Shown here: piece by piece, positions 1-29,182 of the stretch
Numbering within the stretch: position 1 is the first letter of the stretch
How the letters are laid out: each line of letters starts with the position of its first letter
Source of the DNA: Ciona savignyi
Taxonomy: Eukaryota > Chordata > Ascidiacea > Phlebobranchia > Cionidae
Assembly: GCA_000149265.1 (NCBI GenBank)
Contig: CH003047.1
Span: 789,720-853,719 of the forward strand
Reading direction: 5' to 3'
DNA: 64,000 nucleotides
Notes under the pieces: model-generated
Database searches by the model: none
Seen by the model: the letters and a program-made list of their open reading frames with translations, nothing else
What the model was told of the DNA's origin: nothing
Program-made: the position numbers and the translations under genes

Positions 1-1819
1 GCTTACTAGATGAATCACATTTCACAGATTGCATTTTTGCCGTAGAAGGCAAAGAATATAAAGCTCACAGAGCTTATTGTAGCAGGTAAATGGAAAAAAA
101 ATCAATCTTTCTGATTACACTAGGCTATTTAAAATAGTTATTTGGGGGTATTATTGTGCTTTTATGATAAGCCACAATTTCTAATTCTAGATAGTCATTT
201 TTTTAAGAATTAAAAACTTCAAATACTATTTACGACTGCAATACATATAACTGCGAATGTGGTAAAGATTTAATTAAACCTCTATGTTTGCACACTGCTC
301 GCTTGCAAGGGGTAATAATCGATTATATAGCTCCGCTTAGATTATATGGACCATCAGCTTAAAGGTGGTTCGGTCAGAACAAGGCGAACTCAAGTCAGTT
401 GTGTCTCTGGGCAAGACAGTTAGCAGAGTATCCTGAATCAAAATAATTGATGTTTTGAACAAAAACTTTGGCAATGTCTCCATATTAAACACACCTCACT
501 TGTATTGTTTATAAATGTTTTGCACAGCTCGGTCACCCGTCTTCCGTGCCATGTTCGAACATGAGATGGAGGAAAGCAAGTTAAATCGAGTTGAAATATC
601 CGATATTCCTCATCCAGTCTTCAAGGAAATGCTCAGTTTTCTGTACACTGGCCAGGCTTCAAAATTGGACGTTATGGCTTCACAATTATTAGCAGCGGCT
701 GACAAGGTGATTTTATTTAGGAAAATTAGTGTCCTAGAAAAAAGTTTAATTTGAATTTTACCATCAAGCTTTATTGAGGATTACTTTAGTGTGTGTCACA
801 TCAGCAGCTGAACATTTCTTAGAAAATCATTTGGTCTTTTCACAGAATATGAGTCATTTATAAAGTTGTCTGTCAACAAACATTGCATAAAAAGGGTAAC
901 AAACAGTTACCATTTTTCATAGTATCAAAAACTTAATAATGTTAAAAAAATACAGCACTGTAGGTAGGGTCAGATTAATGGTAGCTAATGTTGGTACTTA
1001 AACTTTTATTAAATAACAACATGTTCCTTATTAATTGTTCTTTCAATTTTTCAAACATGGTTTTCATTGCAGTATGCTTTGGAAAGATTAAAAGTAATGT
1101 GCGAAGAGTCACTTTGTTCCAACCTGTCTGTTGAAAATGTTGCTGAAACTCTGATTTTAGCGGATTTGCATAATGCTTGTCAGCTCAAAGAAATGGCAAT
1201 TGATTTTATTAACAAGTAAGTTGGCGTTTTGTTGGTGTATTATCATACACTTTTCTTACTGTGTTATTTGTCAGTATTATAAGTAAGATAAGCTACCTTA
1301 GCTTTTAAAAGTAAGTTTAAAATATATTCAACAAAGTATTTTACCATAACTACGTAGATTATTTAAAATGTTGGTAAAGCGTTTGTTGAAAACTTAAGAA
1401 AGTAGATAAATACCGAATTAATCTGCTGTAAAAATTAGGTTTCAACTTACAAAATTTGTCAGTTATGACATACTCAGTTAAACAAAACCAATCTTACCTT
1501 TTACGACTTATTACTAAAAGATGAAAATATGAAAATTATTATTAAATAAAGGAGTAACGAAATTAAAAACAATAGTAACAAAAAAACGAAATGGTGTAAG
1601 AGTGGTTTTTATAATTGGTATAACTTTTGCACATATCTAGAATGATCCTAATGATTGTTTGTTCACAGTCATGCGCTTGATGTGATGGAAACAGGAGGTT
1701 TCAACATCATGGTGCGCTCTCATCCCCACCTAGTGGCCGACGCGTTCCGTGCCCTCGCAGCGATCCAGTCCCCTCCGTCAGGTCCCCCGCGGAAGCGTCT
1801 CAAATCATCAAATTCGTGA
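1..1819 (+). CDS. SPOP: SPOP-like BTB/POZ protein, C-terminal exons (partial)
   Basis: Substrate adaptor of a CUL3 ubiquitin ligase; in other animals it is nuclear and recruits targets through a MATH domain, which must lie upstream of the window. Visible exons: 1-85, 528-706, 1073-1215, 1669-1819. They encode most of the BTB domain ([18 protein letters not shown], then [17 protein letters not shown]), the BACK/3-box region ([38 protein letters not shown]) and a C-terminal nuclear-localisation motif (PPRKRLKSS) before a TGA. The match to vertebrate SPOP is close throughout, so the family call is firm; SPOP and SPOPL cannot be separated here. Junctions 706/1073 and 1215/1669 agree in phase. The first does not: the exon to base 85 ends in phase 2 at a good GTAAAT donor, while the exon at 528 needs phase 1. 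A likely AATAAA lies at 2027-2032. Confidence 0.9.
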
Positions 1820-2026
1820 GAGGATGTTACTGGGTGTGGTTATGCGTCGTGAAAAGCTCATTTATAGCGGATTGGTTGAAGGGCCACTTCAGAGGAGATT
1901 TGCATTATTAAAAGCGGTTGCCGTCTATATCAGTTTGTGTTAATGATTTTTACTTTAAAAGTCTTTCACTCTTGATCTGCTATTAATAACAAATTATTTT
2001 CCACTTAAAACAGAATTTTTTCTATA

Positions 2027-2032
2027 AATAAA
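2027..2032 (+). promoter_or_regulatory. Polyadenylation signal for SPOP-like gene
   Basis: AATAAA about 210 bases after the SPOP stop codon, in AT-rich sequence. It is the first canonical hexamer downstream on this strand. Confidence 0.5.
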
Positions 2033-2039
2033 TCTCTTG

Positions 2040-3764
2040 TCACAAACATTAAAATTAGATTTTGCCCCGTTTTGTTAGTATGAATAAATGTGATTTCTTT
2101 CTTGTAAAAGTAACACTAGATAAACTGTAATGCAGTTTAATCGAGTATTAGTGTACATCGCCTTTTTCAATGATTATATTTTATACTGTGAATTGATCAG
2201 AATTTCCCACGCTTTTTGTATGACTCTGTTCCACAATGTGAATGAAAAAATGGTTTTGAAAAAGACGTTTTCGCATATCTTGGCGTTCTTTTTTGTGCGT
2301 AATACTTCGCCTGTCTTGTTTAACCAACTCGCGAATTAATTAATATGATTACACCTAACTTGCATTAAATACCACGATATTAAAATACACGTTAAATTGC
2401 TGTTCGGCATCCTGTTACGCAGTTTGTGCAGTGTTAAAATGTAATTTTGCCGCCGCGATAGATCGTTCGGTTCAGCTTCCTTGATGCATTAAACCGGATT
2501 TGCTTAAAGTATTGACCATAATTACTTCTGTATCTGTCAGTTTTGCTATTCGCACCTGTCAGTATGCAAATGACGTATTGCTTTTTAAATTGACGTCGTG
2601 TGTTTAATCCGGTTGGTAAGCTCATTTGGAAAGTCGGCGACCTCAGGCACCAGAAAATATACCAGACAAATTTCTTTTGTATTAAAATAGCTGGACACTT
2701 AACACCCAAGATAAATCAATAGAGAATTTTAATAATAACAAAAAAACGTCCTTTGTCCATCTTAAATCGGTGCCAGGTAAATCTTTTAAACACATGACTG
2801 TACTTGCCAATGACCAATGCTTTAACGCCACATATTACCCGAAAGGAAATATCTGCATTAAACATTCTGAGTTGTTTGCTAATAGTTGTTGGGTATGACG
2901 GAGACAAATATTAAATCACCCCGGTAAACTCACCACAGACCCGAGACGAGAGAACTTCGATTTTTGGCATTTTTGAAGCCGACATTCTTTTTTTAGCTTT
3001 ATCTGACCACACCGATTGTTGGGTAAGTGCGTCGAACTAACCGCTAGCTAGACGTTTGCGTAAGCAAGGCACTTTGTTGGTATAGCCTGGACCCAATGAA
3101 TTGTGTGGTTGAACAAAAATCATAATCATATACAGCACACCGCAATAGCTTTGGCTAGCACCCATCCATCCACATGTAACCCAAGATACCATTCAGTATT
3201 TTCTTTGGTAGATCGTTTTTGCATGCACAAACCAATGCTACAGTATATGGCGTAAAAATGTGCCTTGCAGAAGGTAAATGGTAATTAACACTTAGTAAAC
3301 ATTGTCTATTTATGGGTCGATTCTAAAAATATGTTTAAAGACATTATAATAACAACGCCGATAGTTGATTTTTTGCACAATGGACCATTACTCAAAACCC
3401 TAAATGTTCTTCGACAACTTGAAGTATGATAGGTTAATTTAGGGGCAGCAATATACTTACTATAAGTATAAGGTTAATGGCTTAAACCGCATATCTCATT
3501 AAAATTGACAAAAGTACATTCATAGCAAACAAAACGAACTCAATTGTCCCTAATTTTGTTTTCCCATATGCCTTTTTATATACACGAATTATCTAGTTAA
3601 ATAAAATTTGCTTCTCTGATTTTCCATTCCCCGTCCATTTAGAATAAAACGTAATGAAGACGCTAGCGGCGCTTTATCTCCATGGTTACCGAACAGAAAG
3701 GTATTTTCTCAACTATCAATTAAAACAAGTATATTGTTCAGTTTTCACTTTAATAAGTAGAGCT
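2040..3764. other. Intergenic spacer between SPOP and AK8
   Basis: No open frame with protein-like composition and paired splice sites was seen. A decayed SINE remnant lies near 3030-3165. The last 150 bases, before the AK8 start, are AK8 5' leader and promoter territory, but no TATA box stands out. Confidence 0.5.
3030..3165 (+). repeat. Decayed tRNA-derived SINE remnant
   Basis: Recognisable pieces of the window's SINE occur in order: the 'aagtgcgtcg..ctaaccgctagctag' head, 'gcaaggcacttt', 'cctggacccaatgaatt' and 'tacagcacaccgcaatagct'. It is much more diverged than the intact copies, and its ends are unclear. Confidence 0.45.
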
Positions 3765-6700
3765 ATGGACGCAACGAAGAAGCCGCTACGAATTCCGCCG
3801 TCATTTGGTGTTTATGCCGAAGAACATGGGATATTTGATATGTATAAGGTCGGTTTTAATATAACATATTGTACAACATGAAATTGTAGTAAAACCAGGC
3901 CTTACCTGTAGTCATAAAAGTATATATATTGCAATGATGAAACGTCGATTTATGTTCATGGAAATTTTGCAACACTTGTTCTTTACCTTCGGTACCTCTA
4001 AATACTACAGGATCGCTTGGACCGCTTGGATCGCATGGATCGCTTGAATCGCTTGGATCCCTATTGGAAAGTTCGTTTTCTGTGCGCCGGATTTTTGCGC
4101 CAACATTTTTTAGCCTAAATTTTGCGCCACGCCAGTAATACTAATTTGCGCCACCAAACACAAACTTGCAAACATTTTCAGTTAAAACTTTAAAATATAA
4201 AGCTAAAAGTATTTAAAAATACTGACGTAAATAAAAGAAAGTGTAATCACGCCACGCCAGCATGATTTTTGGACTTTTCTGCGCCAATGCCCAAAAAAGT
4301 AGTCCGTGCGCCACGCCAGATATATCCGGCGCATCATACGAACTTTCCAGTAGGGGCTTGGATCGCTTACTAGGATAGGATAGGATATTCATGTTTATCC
4401 CCGTGAATGAGAAAACCCAGGGGGTTAACACACGGGCAATTGTTAGATCATCTCGTGCCCATCGTCGAGTTGCCGGAGCTATTGCAGTGTGTTGTGTATG
4501 ATAGACACGTTCCTTCAATTTGATAGAACCCATTAATCCACTGAGTTCAGGCAATGTCCGTAAAGTGCCTTGCCCAAGGACACAACCGACTAGCTAGCGA
4601 CCAGTTTCACACCTGCAACCTTTCGACTGAAAGACGATGCACTTAACCGCTAGACCAACGGGCAGGACTATACTTCATAATTACAAAAGCCATGATATTA
4701 AGGTTAGGGTTGGAGTTAAAGTAAGTTCTGGGGTTGAGTTTAGTGTTAGGGAAAGGGTTAGAATTACTTTCCATAGCAGTTTAAGTGATCTTAAGGCGGG
4801 TGCCTGTAAATACTACAGGACTGCTTGGATCGCTTGGATCGCTTGGATCACTTAGATTGCTATGGAAAGTAATTCTAACCCTTTCCCAAACAGTAATCTC
4901 AACCCCAGAACTAACCTTAACCCCAACCCTAACATTAATATCATAGCTTTTGTAATTACGAAATATAGTAAGCGATCCAAGCGATCCAAGCGCTCCAAGC
5001 GATTCAAGCGCTGCATGCTATCCTAGCGATCCAAGCGATCCTGTAGTATTTAGAGGCCCCCCCTTCACCTTCGGTTCTTTACCTTGCACAATTGCTTAAC
5101 TAAAATCTGCCATACTTCCCATATTGTGTTGCATTTAAAAATTATTAGTTCTTAAACAATGTTTTTGAATTAACTGAATTGTGGTAAAAGAGCTCAGCCA
5201 AAAAAACCTGCTGCAAGTGATCAGGGTGAAGATTGAATTTAGGATCTACCCGGGCAGTACAAAAATACTTAACGTGGCGGTTAAAACTTATTTCAACACT
5301 GGTTAAAGAAGATATCTGCCATAAAATATCATCCCTAAAACAAATAATAGAGAGCTGTATAAATAAACTTCCAGTATTTAATGAAAATGTCAACAATTTA
5401 TTGTCACAGAAAATTAAAAATTTTGGTTTTATTGCAGCGTCTTTTATGTCAGCTTATTATAAACAAGCCAACAGAACCAATTCAATATGTGATAGATTGG
5501 CTCAAACGTGACAATAATCCTGGTAAGTAAATTATATCTTAACAATCATTGATGGAAACATTATTTGTCAGTCTACAGGGCATGACACTTTCCTTTGCTT
5601 TCTTAAGTATCATATACCCACAAACAGTCTGAAAAATGTTAAAACTGTCCAGCCACATAGCTCAGTTAATTAGTTCACCAATCTTTAACTGAAAAGTGGT
5701 TGAATAGAAACCAACTAGTTTGTTTTGACCATGAGTGAATTACTAAATTATCAACCAATCACTAGCCATAGCAACTAGACAGTGGGCATAAGTTATTGTG
5801 ATGATAAATCCTCCACAACACACATTTTTCTCAGAAGTAATGCGATGATAACCATGTATAAATCCTTTAATTAGGATTAAATTCACCAATCAAATAATAA
5901 TGGCACATACCTGTTTTGCACATGTTGGATGTATTACTTTGATCAGCCCATTAAATTTAACTGGATTGGAGAAATATGTTCGTAAAGTACTGTTTACATG
6001 TAATATTTTTGCTGACTGCCAGTCTCACTACTGAGTGAACTATAACACATTCACATATATGCAAATTCCATCTTAATAATCCTGTGTTTTAAATAGTTCC
6101 GAAAATTGCTGTTGTTGGTCCACCTGCCAGTGGAAAAAGTGGAATTGTAAGTATATTTAAATCACTTTTTAAAATATATTTAAATTATGTTTCCTTGCAG
6201 GACTATAAAAATGCACCTAATCCAGTTAATTCCCAATCGTCCGAAATAGCGCATAAGTTAATATTATAAAAAAATCATCATAAAAAATCGTCTCTGTAAT
6301 AACTCTCGCTCTTGAGTTGTGTTCTTTATACTAACCATTTGGCCTTAATTACTCTTAAAATAATTGATGAAACAATGTATATATAAATTTACATGCAGCG
6401 TGTGCATTTGGAAAATCTAATTATGTTTTCTTTTAAAAATCTGTCTATGCTTAGAACAAGATTACTTGATATAATGGAAAGGAAAAAGGTTAGCTTTTAA
6501 AACTCTTACAATTATGCTCGCAAGTTTTATTTAATTTGGTACCGGTAGCTTTGGGTGTGGATTTTATTTTGAAAACTAGTCCTTACTTTTCGGATTGTAT
6601 AGTTTTACAGTACTTCATCCTTGGTAATTAATGAATAAATTGATTGACCAAAGAAAACTTGCAAAAACATTTTAAGGTTTCAAACTCAAGGGGTTTAAAT

Positions 6701-9700
6701 TCGCGGGGTTTTAAACTAAGAGGTTTAAATTTAAAACCTGGGTGAGATCATATAGAATTAGAAAAACTATTTTTATTTTTTCAGAGCAAAGTACTAAGCA
6801 ACACAATCAACTCCGTTCATATCACATCGGATGTTTTACTCGATGATGAGTTGTCTGATGCAGCTAATGCTGCAAAGAAGTTGATGAGCTCTTCACAATC
6901 TGTACCAAATAATTTATGGGTACACACTTACTCTTTTGTTTGTAAAACTAATGTTTTACTTTATCAAACTGGTTATAAGGTCCAGCACCAAGCTAGTGAT
7001 GTGATTAAAATTTTCCAAGATATAATAATATTTCTTATAAAATTATGCTCCTTATTTTTTAATGTTTAATCAATACTTAAAGGTTTATAAAGTCACATTT
7101 TGACTGATATTATATGATTATATTTACGAGTGTCATTATTAATTCGTTCCCAAAAGGTGGACATGATTGGAGAACGGCTTAAACGTAAAGATTGTCTCCG
7201 CCGAGGTTTCGTACTTGAGGGATTTCCCGAAAACCGAGAACAATCGATTCTGCTTCAAGCACAGGGGATCATGTATACTCATCTCGGTAATAACATAATA
7301 AGTGGCTTGTTTTTATCAATCCAAGGGTTGGAAATGGGCTTAAAGGTGATTTCCCACCTCAGGAATTAATATATGTAAATAATATCCTTTTACAAGGATT
7401 GTCCATTACCAACGGCATATATTAATTCCTGCATACTATCATCTTTTCTTGTTTAATCGTTTGGGTGGTTAAATCAGTCTTAGAACATCAGACTGTTTAC
7501 TTAAAAGTGCAAGTCAGTTGTGTCCTTGGGCAAACCACTAGGCGAACATTGTCTAAACCAAGAGACCTGATGGGTTCAACCGAAACTGTTGCAATGTTTT
7601 ATTGCACTTCAATAGCTTAACGAAGTGTACTGTGGCCATGTGGTTATATGTTGACAAATACCTGAGTTATAACGACCTTGTCACCTTTATATTTTACATC
7701 TCAGGGAGTTAACATGAGGGCATACTTATATTAAAAAGCTGTTTTACAGTTGTGCTGGATGCACCGAACACTGTGCTCATCGAAAGGCAAGCTGGAAAAC
7801 GAATTGACCCAACAACAGGGGATGTGTACCACACCACGTTTGATTGGCCACAAGATCCAACCATTCAAGCGAGACTACTTGTCCCACAAGGCATTTCAGA
7901 TGACGAAACTCGTGCCAAATTAGTAAGTTGACCCCTTTTTTGTTAAATGATTTTTTGTTTGGTTAGGAACTATTGATGTCCTTATTCCAATATGTTTAGT
8001 GTTTCTAGAATCAGTAATTTCGAACAATTTTAAACCACTCCTAAATAATCTAAAAGAGTAACCAAGACATTTTTTTTCACCTATTTGATAAAGAAAAATA
8101 TAATTGCATGTTTGTTTGATGAAATAAATATATTTTTTTACTAAAATTTGTATTCCTTAAGTTTTTGCCTCACTAAATTGAACTTTGTTTACAAATCATG
8201 GATTGAAATCCCATTGGGCAATTTCACATGTATTTATGACATGCATCAAATCTCAAAGAATCCACATTTCATTTCAGAACGACTACAATCGCAACATAGA
8301 CGGAGTGCTGGCCACATACCCCACTATACACAAGCTTATAAATGCTGACCAACCAAAGGCTGATGTTTTAGCACAGGTATGTTTTGTATATCTGTGTTTA
8401 TAATTAACTATACATTAAAATTTTGATTATTAAACATACTCTGATGATTACTTGTCATAACTGCTTGTTTCCCATATGTGCCACTGATATTGTCCGACAG
8501 GTTAGTCTAGTGGTTATACTGGTTAAGTACGTCGCCTTTCAGCTGAAGGGTTGCAGGTGCGAAACTGGTCGCTAGCTTGTCTGTTGTGTCCTTGGGCTAG
8601 GCACTTTATGGACATTGCCTGAACCCAGCGACTTAATGGGTTCTACTAAATTGTAGAAACGTGTGAATCATACATAACACACTGCAATAGCTCCGGTAAC
8701 CCGACGGTGGGCGCGAGGTGATCTGACGATTGTTAACCCCCTTGGTTTTCCCATTCACTTGGATAAACATGAATATCCGATCCTATCCTGTGTATAATTA
8801 AATTTCTACTTTGCATTTCCAACTACAAATACTGGTTTAAAATTCAGCTGAGTGTTTCCCCTAGACCTTCACCTTCATAAACACCCAAGAAAGAACAGAA
8901 GCCCCCCACACCATCCCTAGATCGTGCTCATTGGTCCAACTGGAAGTGGAAAGAGCTGCATTGCTCAGCGATTGGCTGCAAAATATAAAATTGTTGATGG
9001 TAAGTTGGAAATGTTTGTAGAAACTGCATCTATGGTTTTGTTTTGTACAAATGAACTAATATGGAAACTATTTATAAAAATAAATAGATTGTGGCCAATC
9101 TTAAATAATTTTTTTCGTTTTAGAGTAGTTAATTTTTTTTTACATAGGCTATCATATGTACCAATAATCATGCATATAAAATGAGCCTTTTTTGTGATTT
9201 ACTAGTTTCTTGTGGTACCTTGATAAGAGAGCAAGTGGCCAATGGTACGAAACTAGGCGAGGCACTTCGTGAGTACGTAGATGATGACCAGAGAGTGCCA
9301 AACCCTCTCGCAACGAAAGTCGTATCAGATCGACTGATGCAGCTTGATGCTTCGACAAGAGGTTGGGTCCTTCACGGGTATCCGCTTACTCGGGATCAAG
9401 CGGAGGTATTTCATGTTTTCCACTTTTGGTAGATATTTTTTTGGCCAACCAATCTATTAAGTCTTTTCCCCTTTAATTTGGGTGAACATTACTGTACAAT
9501 ATTCTTTAAGGTTTAACCATTTCAACTTACCTAATGTTGAGCCAGGCCATCTATTTTGACTAATAATTAGGTTTTGGCGTGTTGTCTGGCATTTACCTAT
9601 TTTATTTTTTTGTTTAATCCTCTTAAAGCTCAACGTGTTCAATTTTTTTAGAAACTAGTTTAAACGTTAAAGTTTTGCTTACATAGTAACTCCCATGGCA

Positions 9701-11370
9701 AAGATTATGATAAAGAAACTAGTGTGTTAGCAGTCTACTGCTTGTATTAGGTCTACTCAGGCTGTGTAAAAGTTGTGAAGGTTTAATATATGTTTCCTTA
9801 TTTCCAGAACTTATCTGATGCTGGTTTGAAACCGAATCGAACATATTTCCTTGACATTCCTGATGACTGTGTGATTGAACGACTTTGCTATCGACTTACC
9901 GACCCAATCAGTGGAGAAAGGTAGAACATGGATATTTATGATATTATTTCATTGGTGTAAATTAGTGCAAAGTGCTAACCTTAACCACCACTGCTTTTAA
10001 AACATATTTAAACTGTATGTGTTTCTTAGGATCATTAATAACTATCATATATACCAGCGGTTCCCAAACTGGGCGCCGCGGCGCCCTGGGGAGCCGCGAG
10101 ACTTTGCCAGGGGCGCCGCGAAAGCATGCGGAAGGTGCTGCATTTATTGTTTTTCTTACAAAAAACAGTACATGTGTATTACACCAGTAAAACGTTAATT
10201 GGAGATGTTTGAGTCTGGTGTGCAGCCCCACACACTGACATATAGTATTCGTTTTACTTGTTAAAATCCATTGTTCGGTGTTATCTGCCACTATTTGCTG
10301 ACTAACAGGGCATTGTTTTCGAATAATGGTTTGTCAAATAACTGCTTTGCATTTATTTTGTCACTTTAGTAGTTTAGTGAATAGTTTTAAAGAATTTGAA
10401 TGGTTATCCAAATGCATGCTATAGTCTGGATATACAATACATGCAGTTTGAAAATTTTGGCTTTATGAGGGAGCCGCAAGGTTTAATAAGTTTACAAAAG
10501 CCGCCGCCAACAAAAAAGTTTGGGAACCGCTGATATATACCTTAAAATGTGGGCACAATGAAATATAAATATTACTCTGACTGTTATTGATTAATAGTTT
10601 CTCGTTGGGTTTCTAATTGATCTCTCATTAAGACCCAGTGTGTTCCTGTTGATTAATAAGATTGTGGTCAATAAAACCTCATAAAAACTACATAATTAAA
10701 AAATTTTGCTTTTAATTCCTCACTCTAGTGAACCCCTACAAAAATTTTGCGTGGGCACAACGGAATTTGACTTTGTTTCAAATTAAAACAATAATGATTG
10801 TCCAAATATGGGGATAAGTGAACTATCCTAACCAATCTCAGTTTAATTTAAAAAATCGCTGGATTTAAACCCCCAGATACCATACGCTGTACAATCCTCC
10901 ACGGTCAACTGATGTGAAGCAAAGATGTCAGCAAAACCCAAAAGACAGTGAGGACGCTGTGAGGCAGCTGCTTAATGAATATCATTCCTACGCGGAGGAT
11001 ATAACCGACTATTACTCAGAAGAAGGGGTAAGATTATTTATTAACAGTATTTTTGTTGTAATCTGGATAAGCACAACGTTCTTAAACCCAATTGTTTGTT
11101 TTTATCCCCATCAAAATTCAAAACTTAAGTAAACTATTATTATGTTTTGACTTTTTATTTTAAAATATCATTATTTCTTCAATGAATTTTGTTTAAATTA
11201 TTTTAGAATGTCTATTCCTGAAACTTTTAATGTCCATCGATTCAGATAGTCATTTACTTTTTCAGGCACTTCGAATCAATGCAGATCAAGACCCTCAGAC
11301 AGTATTCGAATACATAGAAAGCACTTTAGTGAACCCATTACCAACAAAACTGGGGCAAAAAGACGATTAA
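3765..11370 (+). CDS. AK8: Adenylate kinase 8
   Basis: A nucleoside monophosphate kinase with two adenylate-kinase domains in tandem; in vertebrates it is linked to cilia and the axoneme. Coding segments: 3765-3848, 5438-5522, 6097-6146, 6785-6919, 7157-7286, 7750-7922, 8278-8376, 8865-8999 (frame break at about 8920), 9206-9405, 9808-9920, 10877-11027, 11266-11370. The product is about 486 residues; human AK8 is 479. The first P-loop GPPASGKS is near residues 64-71 and the second, GPTGSGKS, near 276-283. The LID-type motifs [14 protein letters not shown] and DPISGERYHTLYN match the family. The start [12 protein letters not shown] closely resembles the human start, and the end [14 protein letters not shown] also matches. 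All junctions agree in phase. Within 8865-8999, the interdomain linker ([15 protein letters not shown]) and the following [12 protein letters not shown] are one base out of frame. A SINE and a hAT element sit in its introns. Confidence 0.93.
4059..4355. mobile_element. hAT-like MITE nested in foldback element
   Basis: The terminal inverted repeats are CCCTATTGGAAAGTTCG and, inverted, CCCTACTGGAAAGTTCG, each followed inward by a GCGCCGG motif. It is flanked by a perfect 8-base direct repeat GCTTGGAT (4051-4058, 4356-4363), the size expected for hAT transposition. The 297-base interior is rich in 'GCGCCA' motifs and has no coding potential, so it is non-autonomous. The target was the CGCTTGGAT array of the foldback element, so this insertion is the younger of the two. 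Confidence 0.75.
4371..4666 (-). repeat. tRNA-derived SINE, Cics-1-like
   Basis: Full-length copy in minus orientation. Reading the minus strand, a tRNA-like head (TGGTCTAGCGGTTAAG, resembling an A box, then GTTGCAGGTGTGAAACTGG in the B-box position) is followed by 'TTGTGTCCTTGGGCAAGGCAC', the body, and a tail ending in repeated TATCC. The pol III promoter-like head defines it as tRNA-derived. It is inserted in the foldback element in AK8 intron 1. Confidence 0.75.
7445..7605 (+). repeat. Decayed SINE remnant in AK8 intron
   Basis: Retains 'aagtcagttgtgtccttgggcaaaccact', 'acattgtctaaacc' and 'tgatgggttc', all in the SINE order, with a degraded tRNA-like head. It is older than the intact copies. 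Confidence 0.45.
8492..8790 (+). repeat. tRNA-derived SINE, Cics-1-like
   Basis: Plus-oriented, nearly full-length copy in the AK8 intron after 8376. Head GGTTAGTCTAGTGGTTA, then GGGTTGCAGGTGCGAAACTGG, body, and a tail ATCCGATCCTATCC. Its 3' tail is only about 75 bases from the next coding segment. Confidence 0.75.
10055..10532. mobile_element. hAT MITE, family with CAGCGGTTCCCAAACT ends (copy 1)
   Basis: Begins CAGCGGTTCCCAAACT and ends with its exact inverse AGTTTGGGAACCGCTG. A perfect 8-base target duplication ATATATAC flanks it (10047-10054, 10533-10540). Such ends resemble the CAG..GGTTCCCAA-type termini of Charlie-like hAT elements. At 478 bases with no transposase it is non-autonomous. 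It lies in the AK8 intron between 9920 and 10877. A second copy is at 14669-15122. Confidence 0.88.
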
Positions 11371-11388
11371 ATCTACTCTAACGAGTTT

Positions 11389-11394
11389 TTTATT
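11389..11394 (-). promoter_or_regulatory. Probable SMC1 polyadenylation signal, facing the AK8 stop
   Basis: Reads AATAAA on the minus strand, 80 bases past the SMC1 stop codon. Cleavage 10-25 bases on would fall at about 11365-11380, on the AK8 stop codon. Confidence 0.55.
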
Positions 11395-11446
11395 GGCAGT
11401 TTTATGAGAACATTTAAAGTTTATGTACAAAACAACAACAACACGA

Positions 11447-11452
11447 AATAAA
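11447..11452 (+). promoter_or_regulatory. Probable AK8 polyadenylation signal
   Basis: AATAAA 77 bases after the AK8 stop codon. Cleavage downstream would fall at about 11465-11477, at the end of the SMC1 coding region, so the two 3' UTRs would be antisense to each other. Confidence 0.55.
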
Positions 11453-11473
11453 CAACGGGAATTAATTAAACAA

Positions 11474-29182
<17,709 letters not shown>

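Larger units (their letters stand above)
3990..5076. repeat. Composite foldback element with nested insertions
   Basis: It opens with GGTACCTCTAAATACTACAGGA (3991) and closes with the inverse, CCTGTAGTATTTAGAGG (near 5040-5056). The flanks share GTTCTTTACCTT (3978-3989 and 5074-5085), compatible with a target duplication of about 9 bases. Inside are short runs of a 9-base unit (CGCTTGGAT) and both orientations of a conserved core (near 4674-4795 and 4858-4965). A hAT-like element (4059-4355) and a SINE (about 4371-4666) have been inserted. It lies in AK8 intron 1. Confidence 0.7.

Noticed and set aside
6455-6488. Extra AK8 exon after TATGCTTAG (ACAAGATTACTTGATATAATGG), ending at GGAAAAAG|GTTAGC.
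   Set aside because: It is out of phase with the P-loop exon, and the neighbouring exons join directly in line with the vertebrate protein.
8505-8570. tRNA-like heads of the SINE copies as genuine tRNA genes.
   Set aside because: The B-box region is degenerate, no acceptor stem or cloverleaf can be formed, and the same sequence recurs with the SINE body each time.
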